From: an archaeon
Lineage (GTDB): Archaea; Nanobdellota; Nanobdellia; Woesearchaeales; GW2011-AR15
Length of the DNA stretch: 51,843 bases
Assembly: GCA_018671515.1 (NCBI GenBank)
Contig: JABHHN010000087.1
Span: 1 to 51,843 of the forward strand
Direction of reading: 5' to 3'
The translations under genes and the position numbers were made by a program. Shown here piece after piece: positions 40,710 through 49,636 of this stretch; within the stretch, counting starts at the first letter, position 1; every line of letters starts with the position of its first letter. The notes below the pieces were generated by a model. It ran no database searches. It had not been told where the DNA came from and saw only the letters and a program-made list of their open reading frames with translations.

Positions 40710-41600
40710 ATGAGCGAGTTTAAAGGTTTCATATATGCAGTACTTAGTGGTATTGTTCTATCAATAAATTATACACTTACAAAAAAACTTCTAGGTGTTT
40801 TTCAATTTTCTACTCTTGTAATACTATTATTTATTAGCGGAACTCTAATGACTTTTTTTGTAGTATTATTCAAATATAAAAAAATTCCAATTGATGAATT
40901 TTTGAAATATAAAAAAAATATTATCCAAGCAGGAATATTTATTGGTTTTGCATCTCTTTTTTGGGCATATTCAATAAATCGACTTGGTCCTGCAACAACT
41001 GGATTTATTACAAAATTAAGTATCCCATTTAGTATAATTCTAGGAGTGTTATTGCTTCATGAAAAATTAAGGACTAAAGAAATAGTTGGAATAATTATCA
41101 CATTTATTGGTGTAATAATCATCAGTTACAATAAAGATATTAAAGTTGTCATGACTGCAATTTTCCCAATAACACAAGCAATGTTTTTTTCATTCCATAG
41201 TTTGGCAGTAAAAAGAATTGTAAGAAAGGTTGATATTTGGATTATTCTTCTTGGAAGATGTCTTATTGCTATGATTATTATCATGTCATATAATCTAATT
41301 ACTGGAAGTTTAAGTATGCCAGAACAAGTAAGTAATTTTATGATATTTCTTGTAATTATAACACCTTTTTTTGGGATTGTTCTAAATAATTATTTTAGAT
41401 ATACATCACTAAAATTCATATCATTATCAAAGAATGCAGCTCTTGCATCAATGGAACCTGTAATGATTTCTATAATGGCAATAATATTTTTAGGAGATGT
41501 TATGTCAATATTGAAGTATATTGGTGGAGCAGTTATTATTTCTGGAGTATTTGTAATTGTGTACAATAGAAAAAGAAAAAAGATATTAGTTAGTAGTTAA
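40710..41600 (+). CDS. EamA/DMT-superfamily transporter
   Basis: A 296-residue membrane protein with ten predicted helices in two EamA halves (residues 5-135 and 150-285). Typical segments are GFIYAVLSGIVLSINYTLTK at the N-terminus, GPATTGFITKLSIPFSIILG near 92, VGIIITFIGVIIISY near 125 and KNAALASMEPVMISIMAIIF near 250. The family exports or imports small metabolites such as amino acids or nucleotide sugars; the substrate is not evident. It has no operon partner. A TATA-like TATATAATTTTATATAA lies about 30 nt before the ATG. Confidence 0.88.
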   Translation: MSEFKGFIYAVLSGIVLSINYTLTKKLLGVFQFSTLVILLFISGTLMTFFVVLFKYKKIPIDEFLKYKKNIIQAGIFIGFASLFWAYSINRLGPATTGFITKLSIPFSIILGVLLLHEKLRTKEIVGIIITFIGVIIISYNKDIKVVMTAIFPITQAMFFSFHSLAVKRIVRKVDIWIILLGRCLIAMIIIMSYNLITGSLSMPEQVSNFMIFLVIITPFFGIVLNNYFRYTSLKFISLSKNAALASMEPVMISIMAIIFLGDVMSILKYIGGAVIISGVFVIVYNRKRKKILVSS

Positions 41601-41679
41601 TTCTCTATTTCTAAATAAATACCATAAATTTATATATTTTATATAATTACATATATATTATTTAATTAAATACATAAAA

Positions 41680-41973
41680 ATGACTGAAAGCATAATTCCA
41701 AAAAGAAGACTTATAACAGAAAAAAATAATTTAATTGAAATTACTGCGTGGAAAATTAATAAATCTATTAATTATCCTGAAGGAATCAAATATTCATTTA
41801 CTTTTGTTCATGATGAAAAAAGAACTATTGCATTTGATAATTATAACAACGAGGGACATCATATGCATTTTTTAAATAAAAAAGAAAAATACAAATTTGT
41901 TAGTCTTGAAAAAACAATGGAAATCTTTTTTAATAAAGTTGAAGAATTTGAAAATAATTTAAATGATAAATAA
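41680..41973 (+). CDS. TumE-like (DUF6516) toxin
   Basis: A 97-residue protein with the layout of the TumE/DUF6516 family: a beta-rich N-terminal core (LIEITAWKINKSINYPEGIK, YSFTFVHDEKRTIAFDNYNN), then the conserved EGHHMHFLNKKEKY with clustered His, and a C-terminal helix (SLEKTMEIFFNKVEEFENNL). Members are toxins of TA pairs that act on RNA; the His pair may be catalytic. The downstream HTH gene is the expected antitoxin. A TATA-like TATATATTATTTAATTAA precedes the ATG by about 15-30 nt. Confidence 0.75.
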   Translation: MTESIIPKRRLITEKNNLIEITAWKINKSINYPEGIKYSFTFVHDEKRTIAFDNYNNEGHHMHFLNKKEKYKFVSLEKTMEIFFNKVEEFENNLNDK

Positions 41974-41996
41974 GCAAATAATTAAGGTGATATAAA

Positions 41997-42377
41997 ATGA
42001 TAAAATCTAAAGAACTTAAAATATATATTGAAGATACTAATCAATTCAAAAAAAAAATGAAAAAAGAATTGAATTATATTAATAATAATAAAACCAAAAA
42101 AATTAAAGAAGATAGTATTAGTTTTCAATCACTTGAACAATTAAGAACATTTTTAACACCTAAAAGAATTGAATTATTAAGAACTATTAGACATAAAGAA
42201 CCAAAATCAATATATGAATTAGCAAAAATTGTCAATAGAACTACAGAAAATGTTAATACTGATGTAAAATTGTTAAAAAATTTAGGTTTTGTAAAACTTA
42301 AAAAAGTTGAAGAAAATAGAATAAAAGTAATTCCAATGGTAAGTTATGATAAAATGACTTTGGAAATTGATGTGTAA
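41997..42377 (+). CDS. HVO_A0114-type HTH protein, probable antitoxin of the TumE-like toxin
   Basis: A 126-residue regulator. The N-terminal half is charged and probably binds the toxin; the C-terminal half is a winged HTH: FLTPKRIELLRTIRHKEPKS, IYELAKIVNRTTENVNTDVK, LLKNLGFVKLKK. This combination with a DUF6516 gene is recurrent in archaea. GGTGAT lies 7 nt before the ATG, so it is translated from the toxin transcript (23 nt gap). It should both neutralise the toxin and repress the operon. The order toxin then antitoxin is reversed relative to most TA loci but usual for TumE. Confidence 0.78.
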   Translation: MIKSKELKIYIEDTNQFKKKMKKELNYINNNKTKKIKEDSISFQSLEQLRTFLTPKRIELLRTIRHKEPKSIYELAKIVNRTTENVNTDVKLLKNLGFVKLKKVEENRIKVIPMVSYDKMTLEIDV

Positions 42378-42402
42378 TTAAAAAAGTAATATTTATATAT
42401 AC

Positions 42403-42416
42403 GTTGTATATACAAC
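42403..42416 (+). promoter_or_regulatory. 14-bp operator palindrome before the RHH gene
   Basis: GTTGTATATACAAC is a perfect palindrome ending 7 nt before the ATG. A TATA box (ATTTATATATA) ends just upstream of it, so the palindrome covers the transcription start. This is where an RHH dimer would repress its own gene. Confidence 0.6.
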
Positions 42417-42422
42417 AAATAT

Positions 42423-42683
42423 ATGACAACCGAAATGATTACATTCAAACTAGAAGATACATTTCTAAAAGATGTGGACTCTGTTGTAAAAAACCAAGGA
42501 TTTCATAGTAGAACTGAATTCATTAGAAATGCTCTAAGAGAAAAAGTTGAAGAAGCTAAATTAAAAGAAGCGATGATACAAATAGCTAAATTAAAAGGAT
42601 CATCTAATAATAATACATCTGATAAAAAATTAGAAGAAATTAGAAACAAGGTTTTTGAAGAATTTGAAAAAAATCTTAAATAA
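42423..42683 (+). CDS. Ribbon-helix-helix (CopG-type) protein, probable antitoxin
   Basis: An 86-residue protein. The N-terminal 45 residues are a classic RHH fold: beta strand EMITFKLEDTFLKDVDSVVK, then helix and GFHSRTEFIRNALREKVEEA. The C-terminal tail is charged and helical, suited to wrap a toxin. The start is leaderless, with the operator palindrome just upstream. Its stop overlaps the stop region of an opposite-strand PIN toxin gene by 8 nt, so the pair is convergent instead of a co-directional operon. It probably represses itself and neutralises that PIN toxin; this is an inference. Confidence 0.82.
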   Translation: MTTEMITFKLEDTFLKDVDSVVKNQGFHSRTEFIRNALREKVEEAKLKEAMIQIAKLKGSSNNNTSDKKLEEIRNKVFEEFEKNLK

Positions 42684-43092
42684 TATTTTCTGGTTTATAA
42701 TGTTTTGAAATAACATCTAATTCTTTAAAATGTTTATCCCTTGTAATTAATGTTAAATTATAATCCCTAGCAATGATTGCATGTAAGGTATCACCTTTTG
42801 GAACCTTTTTTTGTTTACCTATAATTTTAGCTTCTTCTCTTTGTTCATCCTTAACATAAATTTTTTCTAAAAAATTTTTAAATGGTAAAAAAAATCCTCT
42901 AATTTCAGGGATACCATAGTTAGATTCTAATTCTCTTTGAATGTGATCTGATATTACAATTATGTTTTTTTCTACCATAATTTTTATAAATAATTTAAGT
43001 GCATAATCACCTAATGGTTCACTATTAAACCCTTTTCTATCTTCTCTCAAATCTATCCATATAGAAGTATCTATAAAATATTTTTTTTGCAT
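42676..43092 (-). CDS. PIN-domain ribonuclease (VapC-like)
   Basis: A 138-residue PIN-domain protein. Acidic active-site residues are visible: Asp in KKYFIDTSIWIDLRED (first), Glu in HIQRELESNYGI (second) and Asp in VPKGDTLHAIIARDYNL (third), followed by TLITRDKHF. Such toxins cut tRNA or rRNA using Mg. It is convergent with the RHH gene and has its own promoter side toward 43.1 kb, where the next VapB gene starts divergently. Tail-to-tail pairing is uncommon for VapBC. An alternative is that this PIN protein is an independent nuclease. Confidence 0.85.
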   Translation of the reverse strand: MQKKYFIDTSIWIDLREDRKGFNSEPLGDYALKLFIKIMVEKNIIVISDHIQRELESNYGIPEIRGFFLPFKNFLEKIYVKDEQREEAKIIGKQKKVPKGDTLHAIIARDYNLTLITRDKHFKELDVISKHYKPENII

Positions 43093-43177
43093 TTATTTAA
43101 TTAGAAATACCCATTATTTAATTTTTACTAAATAAATACTAAAAATATTTAATAAAAATAATAATATTTAAATAATC

Positions 43178-43191
43178 TGTGTACATACACA
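43178..43191 (+). promoter_or_regulatory. Operator-like inverted repeat before vapB
   Basis: TGTGTA and TACACA face each other around CA, ending 5 nt before the vapB ATG at 43197. A TATA box (ATATTTAAATA, 43164-43174) lies about 28 nt before the ATG. The site overlaps the expected transcription start, as for self-repressed TA genes. Confidence 0.5.
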
Positions 43192-43196
43192 TACAC

Positions 43197-43424
43197 ATGG
43201 CAACAAAAACAATTTCAATAAGTGAAGATGCATATAACATATTAAAATCAAAAAAAGAAACTAATGAGAGCTTTAGTGATATAATAATAAAATTATCAGG
43301 TAAAAAAAAATTATCTTCTTTTTATGGTATTTTAAGTGATAAAAGTGCAAAAGATTTTGAGTACAATATCAAAGAATCAAGAAAAAGACATAATAAAAAA
43401 CATGTGGAAAGGATTAAAAAATGA
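43197..43424 (+). CDS. vapB: VapB-type antitoxin
   Basis: A 75-residue protein starting ATKTISISEDAYNILKSKKE, the signature of archaeal VapB antitoxins of the DUF217 type, followed by SFSDIIIKLSGKKKLSSFYG and a basic tail. The N-terminus forms the DNA-binding beta strand and helices; the C-terminus binds the toxin. The ATG at 43197 is preferred over an upstream GTG at 43179, because the promoter spacing fits and the extra residues are encoded by the operator-like repeat. It overlaps vapC by 4 nt (ATGA). Confidence 0.88.
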   Translation: MATKTISISEDAYNILKSKKETNESFSDIIIKLSGKKKLSSFYGILSDKSAKDFEYNIKESRKRHNKKHVERIKK

Positions 43425-43816
43425 TATTGGACACAACTTTTTTGATAGATATAATTAGAGGAAAAGATGAAAAAGTTAAACAAAAATGCATATATTTAGA
43501 TAATAAATTTATAACAAAATCTATTTCCACCATAACTTTAATGGAATTATGGAGAGGAGCAGAAATGAACTTAAATTCTAAAAAAGAAAAGAAAAAAGTA
43601 ATAGAATTAATTGAAAGTCTTCTTATTCACCCATTTAATGTTAAAGAAGCCAAAAAGGCAGCAGAAATTGAATCATTTTTAATAAAAAAAGGACAGATGA
43701 TTGATTTAGAAGACATTATGATTGCAGCTACTGCTATTACTAGAAATGAATCAGTTCTTACTAGAAATGTTGAACACTTTAATAGAATTCCTAATTTAAA
43801 AGTTGATAGTTATTGA
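43421..43816 (+). CDS. vapC: VapC-type PIN-domain toxin
   Basis: A 131-residue PIN ribonuclease. Active-site acids: Asp in MILDTTFLIDIIRGKDE, Glu in ITLMELWRGAEMNL, Asp in GQMIDLEDIMIAATAI, followed by SVLTRNVEHFNRIPNL with the fourth acidic/Asn position. It probably inactivates translation by cutting tRNA or rRNA. The ATG overlaps the vapB stop by 4 nt, so the pair is a normal coupled TA operon. It is a complete gene. Confidence 0.92.
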   Translation: MILDTTFLIDIIRGKDEKVKQKCIYLDNKFITKSISTITLMELWRGAEMNLNSKKEKKKVIELIESLLIHPFNVKEAKKAAEIESFLIKKGQMIDLEDIMIAATAITRNESVLTRNVEHFNRIPNLKVDSY

Positions 43817-43842
43817 CAAATATTTTACAGAGTTAATTTAGT

Positions 43843-44676
43843 TTAAATTTTTTTATGTTTTAGTTTTTTCTTCTTTTCAGGCTCAATCAAATAATTTTCT
43901 TTAGAAGTAATTGGACGCCCTAATTCATGTTCTGTATCTTTTCTTGCATTACCTGCAACTCTTCCGCCTCTTTTTCCAGCATTTTCTACTTCATCATATC
44001 CTTGTGCATCTTCATTCTTTGTTATTTCTGTTGATACTCTTTCTCCGAGCATTGAAAAAATAAGTTCTAAATCATCCATATGATCTCTAAGATTTTCTTT
44101 TTTTAGTCCTTTAAATTTTTTATATTCTGATGGTGTCATTCCAAATGTTGCCTTAGAAATTTCTCCTGTAAGAATTGCATATTCTTTTTCTGTTTTAACG
44201 TTTCGTTTCTTCCACTCATCTGTTAATTCATCTCTAATAGAAATTCCTCTAACTCTCTTTTCTATCCATTCATCAGAATAACCTTTTAATTTGTATAATT
44301 CCTTCATACGTTTTTGAGCAAGTTCAGGATTTTCTATTTCTTGAACTCTTTCATAACCAACTTTTGCAAGCCATTGTTTAAATGGTTCCGCCTTTTTTGA
44401 AGGGATAGATTGAATTAATCTAAAAGCACCTTTTGTAGAAACACAATTAATTTTTTGTTTACCGCCTTTTGTTGTAATTTCAAGGGGGGTGGCAATTTGC
44501 CCCCACCCTTCTTTAAATCCTTCATCTCTTCTCCTTATATCTTTTAAATATCCATTAGGATCTTTTGAATTTGTTAAAGCTTCAACTATATCAACTGCCA
44601 CAAACCACCACTCTTCATTAAACCATTTTCTTCTAATTTTTTGGTCTTGAAATATTACTAATTTATTTTCTTTCAT
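43843..44676 (-). CDS. Bro-N/antirepressor-like protein
   Basis: A 277-residue protein. The N-terminal domain (1-115) is Bro-N: KLVIFQDQKIRRKWFNEEWW, FVAVDIVEALTNSKDPNGYL, VSTKGAFRLIQSIPSKKAEP, FKQWLAKVGYERVQEIENPE. It is followed by a conserved helical region (130-220) and a basic tail with GKRGGRVAGNARKDTEHELG. Bro-N proteins are known from phages and large viruses and often act as antirepressors or DNA binders, and they are also found as single genes in archaeal and bacterial genomes. Its place beside the TA island suggests an element remnant. No other phage genes are present. Confidence 0.85.
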   Translation of the reverse strand: MKENKLVIFQDQKIRRKWFNEEWWFVAVDIVEALTNSKDPNGYLKDIRRRDEGFKEGWGQIATPLEITTKGGKQKINCVSTKGAFRLIQSIPSKKAEPFKQWLAKVGYERVQEIENPELAQKRMKELYKLKGYSDEWIEKRVRGISIRDELTDEWKKRNVKTEKEYAILTGEISKATFGMTPSEYKKFKGLKKENLRDHMDDLELIFSMLGERVSTEITKNEDAQGYDEVENAGKRGGRVAGNARKDTEHELGRPITSKENYLIEPEKKKKLKHKKI

Positions 44677-44749
44677 TTTATTAACCTTATTTAAAATGTA
44701 AATATTATCTTATTTATATATAATGTGTGAGAAAATGTCTTGTGTTAAA

Positions 44750-47700
44750 TTACAAATACTTCAATATTTCATCAATTTCATGTTTATCATAACTTTGTCT
44801 TTCAAGCATTATTTTTGCATCATCTTTACTTGTATGTTGATCCTTTAATAATTTTGCAACTGCCTTATATCTATTTTTTATTCCTTTTTCTGTTTCATCA
44901 TTATCAGAAAATACAGATTTTGGATGCAAATTATGATTTTTTATATATAATAATTTACCTGAAATTAAAGGTATTAGCAATAATCCTAATAATTTTCTTA
45001 ATGGCCTATCAATATCATCACCAATTATTTCTGCAATAGGTAAGAATTTTATTAAATCAAGACAATCCTTAGGAATTTCTCCTTCAACTTCATATGATAA
45101 ATCAATTCTCTCTTCTACTTGATTAAAATGCCAGGCAATTATTGGATCTTCATTTATTATTTCATAATCAGGTCTATCAAATATAACTTTATCAAGATGT
45201 GGTGCAAGACATTTTGGAATACTCAAATAATATGATGCATTTTCTAATTTATTATTTGGAATTGCAGATATTGTAATAGTTGTCTTTCCATCATCAAAAG
45301 CTGTACTTATTTCTGAATCAATTGCATCTTGTGACTGCTCAAGGTTTTCAACAATTATTTGTGTTGAAAAATTTGAATCTTCTATTTCAATCATCAAATC
45401 ATCAATATTTTCAGGAGTGATTATATATTCAACAAATTCTGTTCTTATAGAAAATTTCACATCTACTTCCTTTTCATCACAAATCAATTTGAATTCATTT
45501 TCTCCCTCATATGCTTCAATTAATTGATTTGGTTCTATGTCTCCTTGCTTTTTTAGAATTGAATTTGGTTTTTGTAATTCATATCTGCAATTTGCACCTT
45601 GAGATAATGCATACTCTACACTTATACTTTTTGTTGTGTATTCTTTATTCTGAGGCTCCATTAAAGTTATTGTGAATTTACATTGTGCAAGACAATCTCC
45701 CCACCCATAGTTCTGACAATATCTTATACCATTAGTGCATTTATCACTATCAGGAACACATACAAGTGAATCACCTTGTTCACAGCAATCAATACCATTA
45801 TTTGTGACACCATCACAATCATTGTCATACTTATCACATACTTCATCAGTTGGAGTTTTTTCACCAACACACTCAGACCACGTACCACCACTACAAGTTT
45901 TTATTCCATATGCACATTCACCTTTATCTGTATCCCCACAAGGTTTAGTGTCTCCATCTTCACAACCACAATTGTCTCCATCATCTACCCATGAATTACA
46001 ATCATTATCTTCATTATCAAAACAAATATCAACTGCTCCTGGATGAATACTTGAATCACCATCATTACAATCTTTCTTATCTATTGGACAGATTGTTATC
46101 CCATCAAATAATTCATAATCTGAACCACAATATCCATCTTTATCCATGTCACATATTTCATCTATTTCATCATTACAGTTATTATCTTTCCCATCACAAA
46201 TTTCATTTTGTCCAGGATTTATTAATTCGTCTTTATCATTGCAATCTATATCTTTACAATATGTATCTAAATCATCATCAAATCCTTCATCAATAACGCC
46301 ATTACAATTATTGTCTTTAGCATCACATATTTCTGCACCTTCATAAACACAGCCAATAGTACAAATTCCATCAAAACCTTCATCAGTAGTACCATCACAA
46401 TTATTATCTATTCCATCACAAACTTCTGTTGGATCTGCTGAAGGAGTACATCCAGTAACACAAACATTTGGAAAACCCTCATCAATAGTACCATCACAAT
46501 TATTATCTACTCCATCACATATTTCAGTTGGATCTTCACTTGGAGCACATTGATATTCACATCCATTGCTTAAATCTTCATCTATATCATAAAGGTTTGG
46601 AAGACATTTATATTCACATTTGCTTGCAAGACACTCAGCAGTCTCATATGTCTCTATTTGTACACCATCAATACAAGAATTACCACAAGCACCACAATTT
46701 TTAACATCTTCTATTATATTAGCACATTTTCCTCCTTCACACCAAGTAAATCCTGTGTCACATGTGCAAAACCAAGAATTTTCATCAGTACATGATTCAT
46801 CCTTTGCATTAGGTAATCCATCACAATCTTCATCTACGCAATTTGGATCCATACAATTCTCTGTTGCACTAGGACTTATTGTGTCTGTTGTATCATCGCA
46901 ATCTTTTTGATTAGAATTAATATCTATTATTGCATAACCAACTGGTTCTGTGCATGCTTCTGTTGATATGGTTTCATCTCCATGTCCATCACCATCTGAA
47001 TCAAGATAATAACTATACCAATCTTCATCTTCCATACCATTACATCTATCATCTATATCATTACATCCTTCGTCTGATTTTGGCAAAGGACATCCACCCC
47101 ATTTTCCATTTGTACATGATTCTGTACCAACTGCACATATTCCAATATGTTCAACTGAACAAAGTTGTGTTTCGCCTTCATTACAATCACATAATGAACT
47201 AGGATTGGAAGCACCATCACAATTTTCATCTTTTAGAAGTGCATCACATACTTCTGCAGACGGAACAACTTCTCCTTGACATGAACCCCATTCATAATTT
47301 GTACATGTTTGTGTTCCACCAATACATAGACCAACATTTTGTGTTCCAGAAGGTCCACTATAGCAATTTTGGGTATCACCATTATCACATTCTCTTATGT
47401 CAATATCTACTTCTGCGCTTTCAGATGGATTTGTCTTACCTACACATTTTGAATCTTCTGCAACTGCTTCAACTCTAATTTTTAATTCTGTTCCTGCAAT
47501 TGTTGGAGTAAAAGTCAATTGTTTTACTTCATCATCTCCCCATGCGCCACTTGGTTGTACTAATACTGATTCTTGTTCAACCCATATAACACTTGAGTCA
47601 CCATATCCTAAATAAACTTTTACTCTTGTTGGAACTTTTGCTTTATATGTATTATATGATGAATCCCAAGGATCATAATTTGGTGCATAATGACTTCTTT

Positions 47701-48622
47701 TCTGATATTCAATAGTTAGTGGTTCATTTACTAATTTTGTTGTTCCTTGGTCAATTACTTTTAATCCATCTAGATGTGTCCAACATTCATTCTTTGGATA
47801 ATACGGCCATACTGTCACTGTATTTGTTGCCCAATCTAATTCAGATGATGCACATTGATCATCTACAACATCTGTTTCAACTCTGACTGTATATGTATCT
47901 TCCGCAGGTGGATACCATTGATCAAAGTTCACTGTAACTGTAGAATCCCAAAGGATGTTTTTCTGAACTGTTTGTGGATTATTAACAACAGTTCCTGCAC
48001 TGTTTTTAATAGTTAATTTAACATTTGTAAGCGCTGAAAAATAATCAATATATTTTGTTGGAATCCATCTAACTCTACAAGTTTTACAACCAAATGCAGC
48101 AGAAGTATCTGCACTTAAATCTGCAGGAACAGAAACAACTATTGGTTGATCGTTGTATATATTATTAGAATAAATTATATTTCCAACTTCTGATTTACAA
48201 TTATTAACTTTTTCAAAATTGAAATTAATTGGATAAGGACCACAATTTGAACAAGGTGGATTTACATTCATTGCATTAGTTATTGATAAATATCCAGGAG
48301 TAAAAAAGTAAGTAAATTGACAAGTTGTTCCACTATCTCCAGATTGTGTCTGTAAAGTATTCCAATTTTTATATGGAACTGTAACAATTCCATTTGTTGC
48401 TGCTGGTTCAGAAGGATTAAAACCAAATGGACTTCTATCTACTACTTTATTTGCAGAGCACCAAGTTGGATTCCCATTGGGATCGCAGTTATGACAAGTA
48501 TATCCTTCTGCATATACTTGATTTCTATTTAAATGAAATTCCAATAATACATCTGCTGAAACAAGACTTAATTGAAAAATAATTAAAATTAACAATGATA
48601 AAATACTCTTTATATTCCCCAT
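44750..48622 (-). CDS. Giant surface protein with MopE-like metal-binding repeats
   Basis: A 1290-residue exported protein. A signal peptide (LILIIFQLSLVSADV) leads to a large beta-rich region (30-430) with paired Cys. Next come three spaced modules of the type CDNGDTQNCYSG...GTQTCTNYEWGSC, and then a long series of MopE-type motifs, CDGxDNNCDGxxDEGF and CNDxDDRCNG, between about 500 and 870. Each motif has conserved Cys, Asp and Asn; in known proteins they bind Cu or other metals. A beta-rich part follows (900-1170), then a membrane helix near 1215 (LLGLLLIPLISGKLLYI) and a cytoplasmic helical tail (DDAKIMLERQSYDKHEIDEI). It is a likely adhesin or metal-scavenging cell-surface protein. It is 58 nt downstream of the radical SAM genes. 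Confidence 0.85.
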   Translation of the reverse strand: MGNIKSILSLLILIIFQLSLVSADVLLEFHLNRNQVYAEGYTCHNCDPNGNPTWCSANKVVDRSPFGFNPSEPAATNGIVTVPYKNWNTLQTQSGDSGTTCQFTYFFTPGYLSITNAMNVNPPCSNCGPYPINFNFEKVNNCKSEVGNIIYSNNIYNDQPIVVSVPADLSADTSAAFGCKTCRVRWIPTKYIDYFSALTNVKLTIKNSAGTVVNNPQTVQKNILWDSTVTVNFDQWYPPAEDTYTVRVETDVVDDQCASSELDWATNTVTVWPYYPKNECWTHLDGLKVIDQGTTKLVNEPLTIEYQKRSHYAPNYDPWDSSYNTYKAKVPTRVKVYLGYGDSSVIWVEQESVLVQPSGAWGDDEVKQLTFTPTIAGTELKIRVEAVAEDSKCVGKTNPSESAEVDIDIRECDNGDTQNCYSGPSGTQNVGLCIGGTQTCTNYEWGSCQGEVVPSAEVCDALLKDENCDGASNPSSLCDCNEGETQLCSVEHIGICAVGTESCTNGKWGGCPLPKSDEGCNDIDDRCNGMEDEDWYSYYLDSDGDGHGDETISTEACTEPVGYAIIDINSNQKDCDDTTDTISPSATENCMDPNCVDEDCDGLPNAKDESCTDENSWFCTCDTGFTWCEGGKCANIIEDVKNCGACGNSCIDGVQIETYETAECLASKCEYKCLPNLYDIDEDLSNGCEYQCAPSEDPTEICDGVDNNCDGTIDEGFPNVCVTGCTPSADPTEVCDGIDNNCDGTTDEGFDGICTIGCVYEGAEICDAKDNNCNGVIDEGFDDDLDTYCKDIDCNDKDELINPGQNEICDGKDNNCNDEIDEICDMDKDGYCGSDYELFDGITICPIDKKDCNDGDSSIHPGAVDICFDNEDNDCNSWVDDGDNCGCEDGDTKPCGDTDKGECAYGIKTCSGGTWSECVGEKTPTDEVCDKYDNDCDGVTNNGIDCCEQGDSLVCVPDSDKCTNGIRYCQNYGWGDCLAQCKFTITLMEPQNKEYTTKSISVEYALSQGANCRYELQKPNSILKKQGDIEPNQLIEAYEGENEFKLICDEKEVDVKFSIRTEFVEYIITPENIDDLMIEIEDSNFSTQIIVENLEQSQDAIDSEISTAFDDGKTTITISAIPNNKLENASYYLSIPKCLAPHLDKVIFDRPDYEIINEDPIIAWHFNQVEERIDLSYEVEGEIPKDCLDLIKFLPIAEIIGDDIDRPLRKLLGLLLIPLISGKLLYIKNHNLHPKSVFSDNDETEKGIKNRYKAVAKLLKDQHTSKDDAKIMLERQSYDKHEIDEILKYL

Positions 48623-48679
48623 AAACTTATTTTAATCTATTAAGTATAAATATTTTATTATTAAAGATAGGTAAAAAGA

Positions 48680-49636
48680 TTATTTTAATACTATTTTTTT
48701 TTGCAAATGAAGTTCATTTTTAAGCATAGTATTACAATAATTACATGAATTAAAATCTTTAAAAAATTTCTTTTTTAATATCAATTTTCTTCTTTCATTT
48801 TTTAACCAAGTTGCTTTTTTAATACCTTTGATATAAAGATCTGAAAAATCTTCATTTTTAATATTTCCAAGTACTGCTCCTTGACCAACAGTATCACAAC
48901 AATAAATATATTCTCCACTTGCATTTATTGTTGGTTCATGATCATCAACATTTGCACAAAAATGATTTTCATCTGTAAATGTATAGAGTGATGTCCCATA
49001 ATCTATATGTACTTTTAAATCACTCTTTTTTAATTTTTTAATATATTCATAAATGCTTGTCTTTTGTGCCCATGTTAGTTGAAGATCCTTGTTATACCCT
49101 GTTGCTATAGTTCCACCAATCTTCAATGCATTTACGTTTAATTTTACTCCTAATTCAATAAATTTAGGAATGTCTTTTATATTTTTAGCTGATGCAGTCA
49201 TAGCCAATCTTACAAAAATTTTCTTTTTAAGATAATAATTTACTGCTTTTATCACATCCTTATATGAACCTTTCTGTCTCATAAAATCATGGGTTTCTTC
49301 TGTTCCACCATCCAAACTTATTGCAATAAATTTCAAATTAGATTTGTGTCTATCAATTGAATAATCATATTTTTTATACATTGAGCCATTGGTCACTATT
49401 GACCATGTAAAACCAAATTTAGAAATCAAATCAATTAGTGCATCAAAATTTGGATAAAGTATAGGTTCTCCACCTGTCAATCCAAGATGTTTTATGCCTA
49501 ATTCCTTTGCATCTTTCAATGTTTTTTTTATCAATGAAAATGAAAGGTCATATTGTTTAGTATAATACTCCCTTATACAATGCTTACACTTAAAATTGCA
49601 CCTAGTTGTCAATATTAAAACTAAATTATTCCTCAT
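48680..49636 (-). CDS. Radical SAM/SPASM enzyme, second of a tandem pair
   Basis: A 318-residue radical SAM enzyme. The cluster motif CNFKCKHCIREYY (CxxxCxxC) is at residues 13-20, the SAM-binding GGEP is in LGLTGGEPILYPNF (near 56), and AISLDGGTEETHDFMR is near 105. The C-terminal SPASM-like part has Cys in HFCANVDDHEP, YIYCCDTVGQGAVLGNI and NSCNYCNTM, enough for an auxiliary iron-sulfur cluster. SPASM enzymes modify peptides or proteins or start cofactor synthesis. It overlaps the upstream paralog by 11 nt. The two share most motifs almost word for word, so this is a recent duplication. Confidence 0.9.
   Translation of the reverse strand: MRNNLVLILTTRCNFKCKHCIREYYTKQYDLSFSLIKKTLKDAKELGIKHLGLTGGEPILYPNFDALIDLISKFGFTWSIVTNGSMYKKYDYSIDRHKSNLKFIAISLDGGTEETHDFMRQKGSYKDVIKAVNYYLKKKIFVRLAMTASAKNIKDIPKFIELGVKLNVNALKIGGTIATGYNKDLQLTWAQKTSIYEYIKKLKKSDLKVHIDYGTSLYTFTDENHFCANVDDHEPTINASGEYIYCCDTVGQGAVLGNIKNEDFSDLYIKGIKKATWLKNERRKLILKKKFFKDFNSCNYCNTMLKNELHLQKKIVLK

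Noticed and set aside
43843-44676. Prophage call based on the Bro-N protein
   Set aside because: No capsid, terminase, portal, integrase or replication genes lie nearby; Bro-N alone is common as a solitary gene.
45735-47615. Several open frames on the plus strand inside the giant MopE-like gene
   Set aside because: They are the antisense reading of the Cys/Asp-rich repeats, are low complexity (His/Tyr/Ser-rich) and have no promoter or ribosome site.
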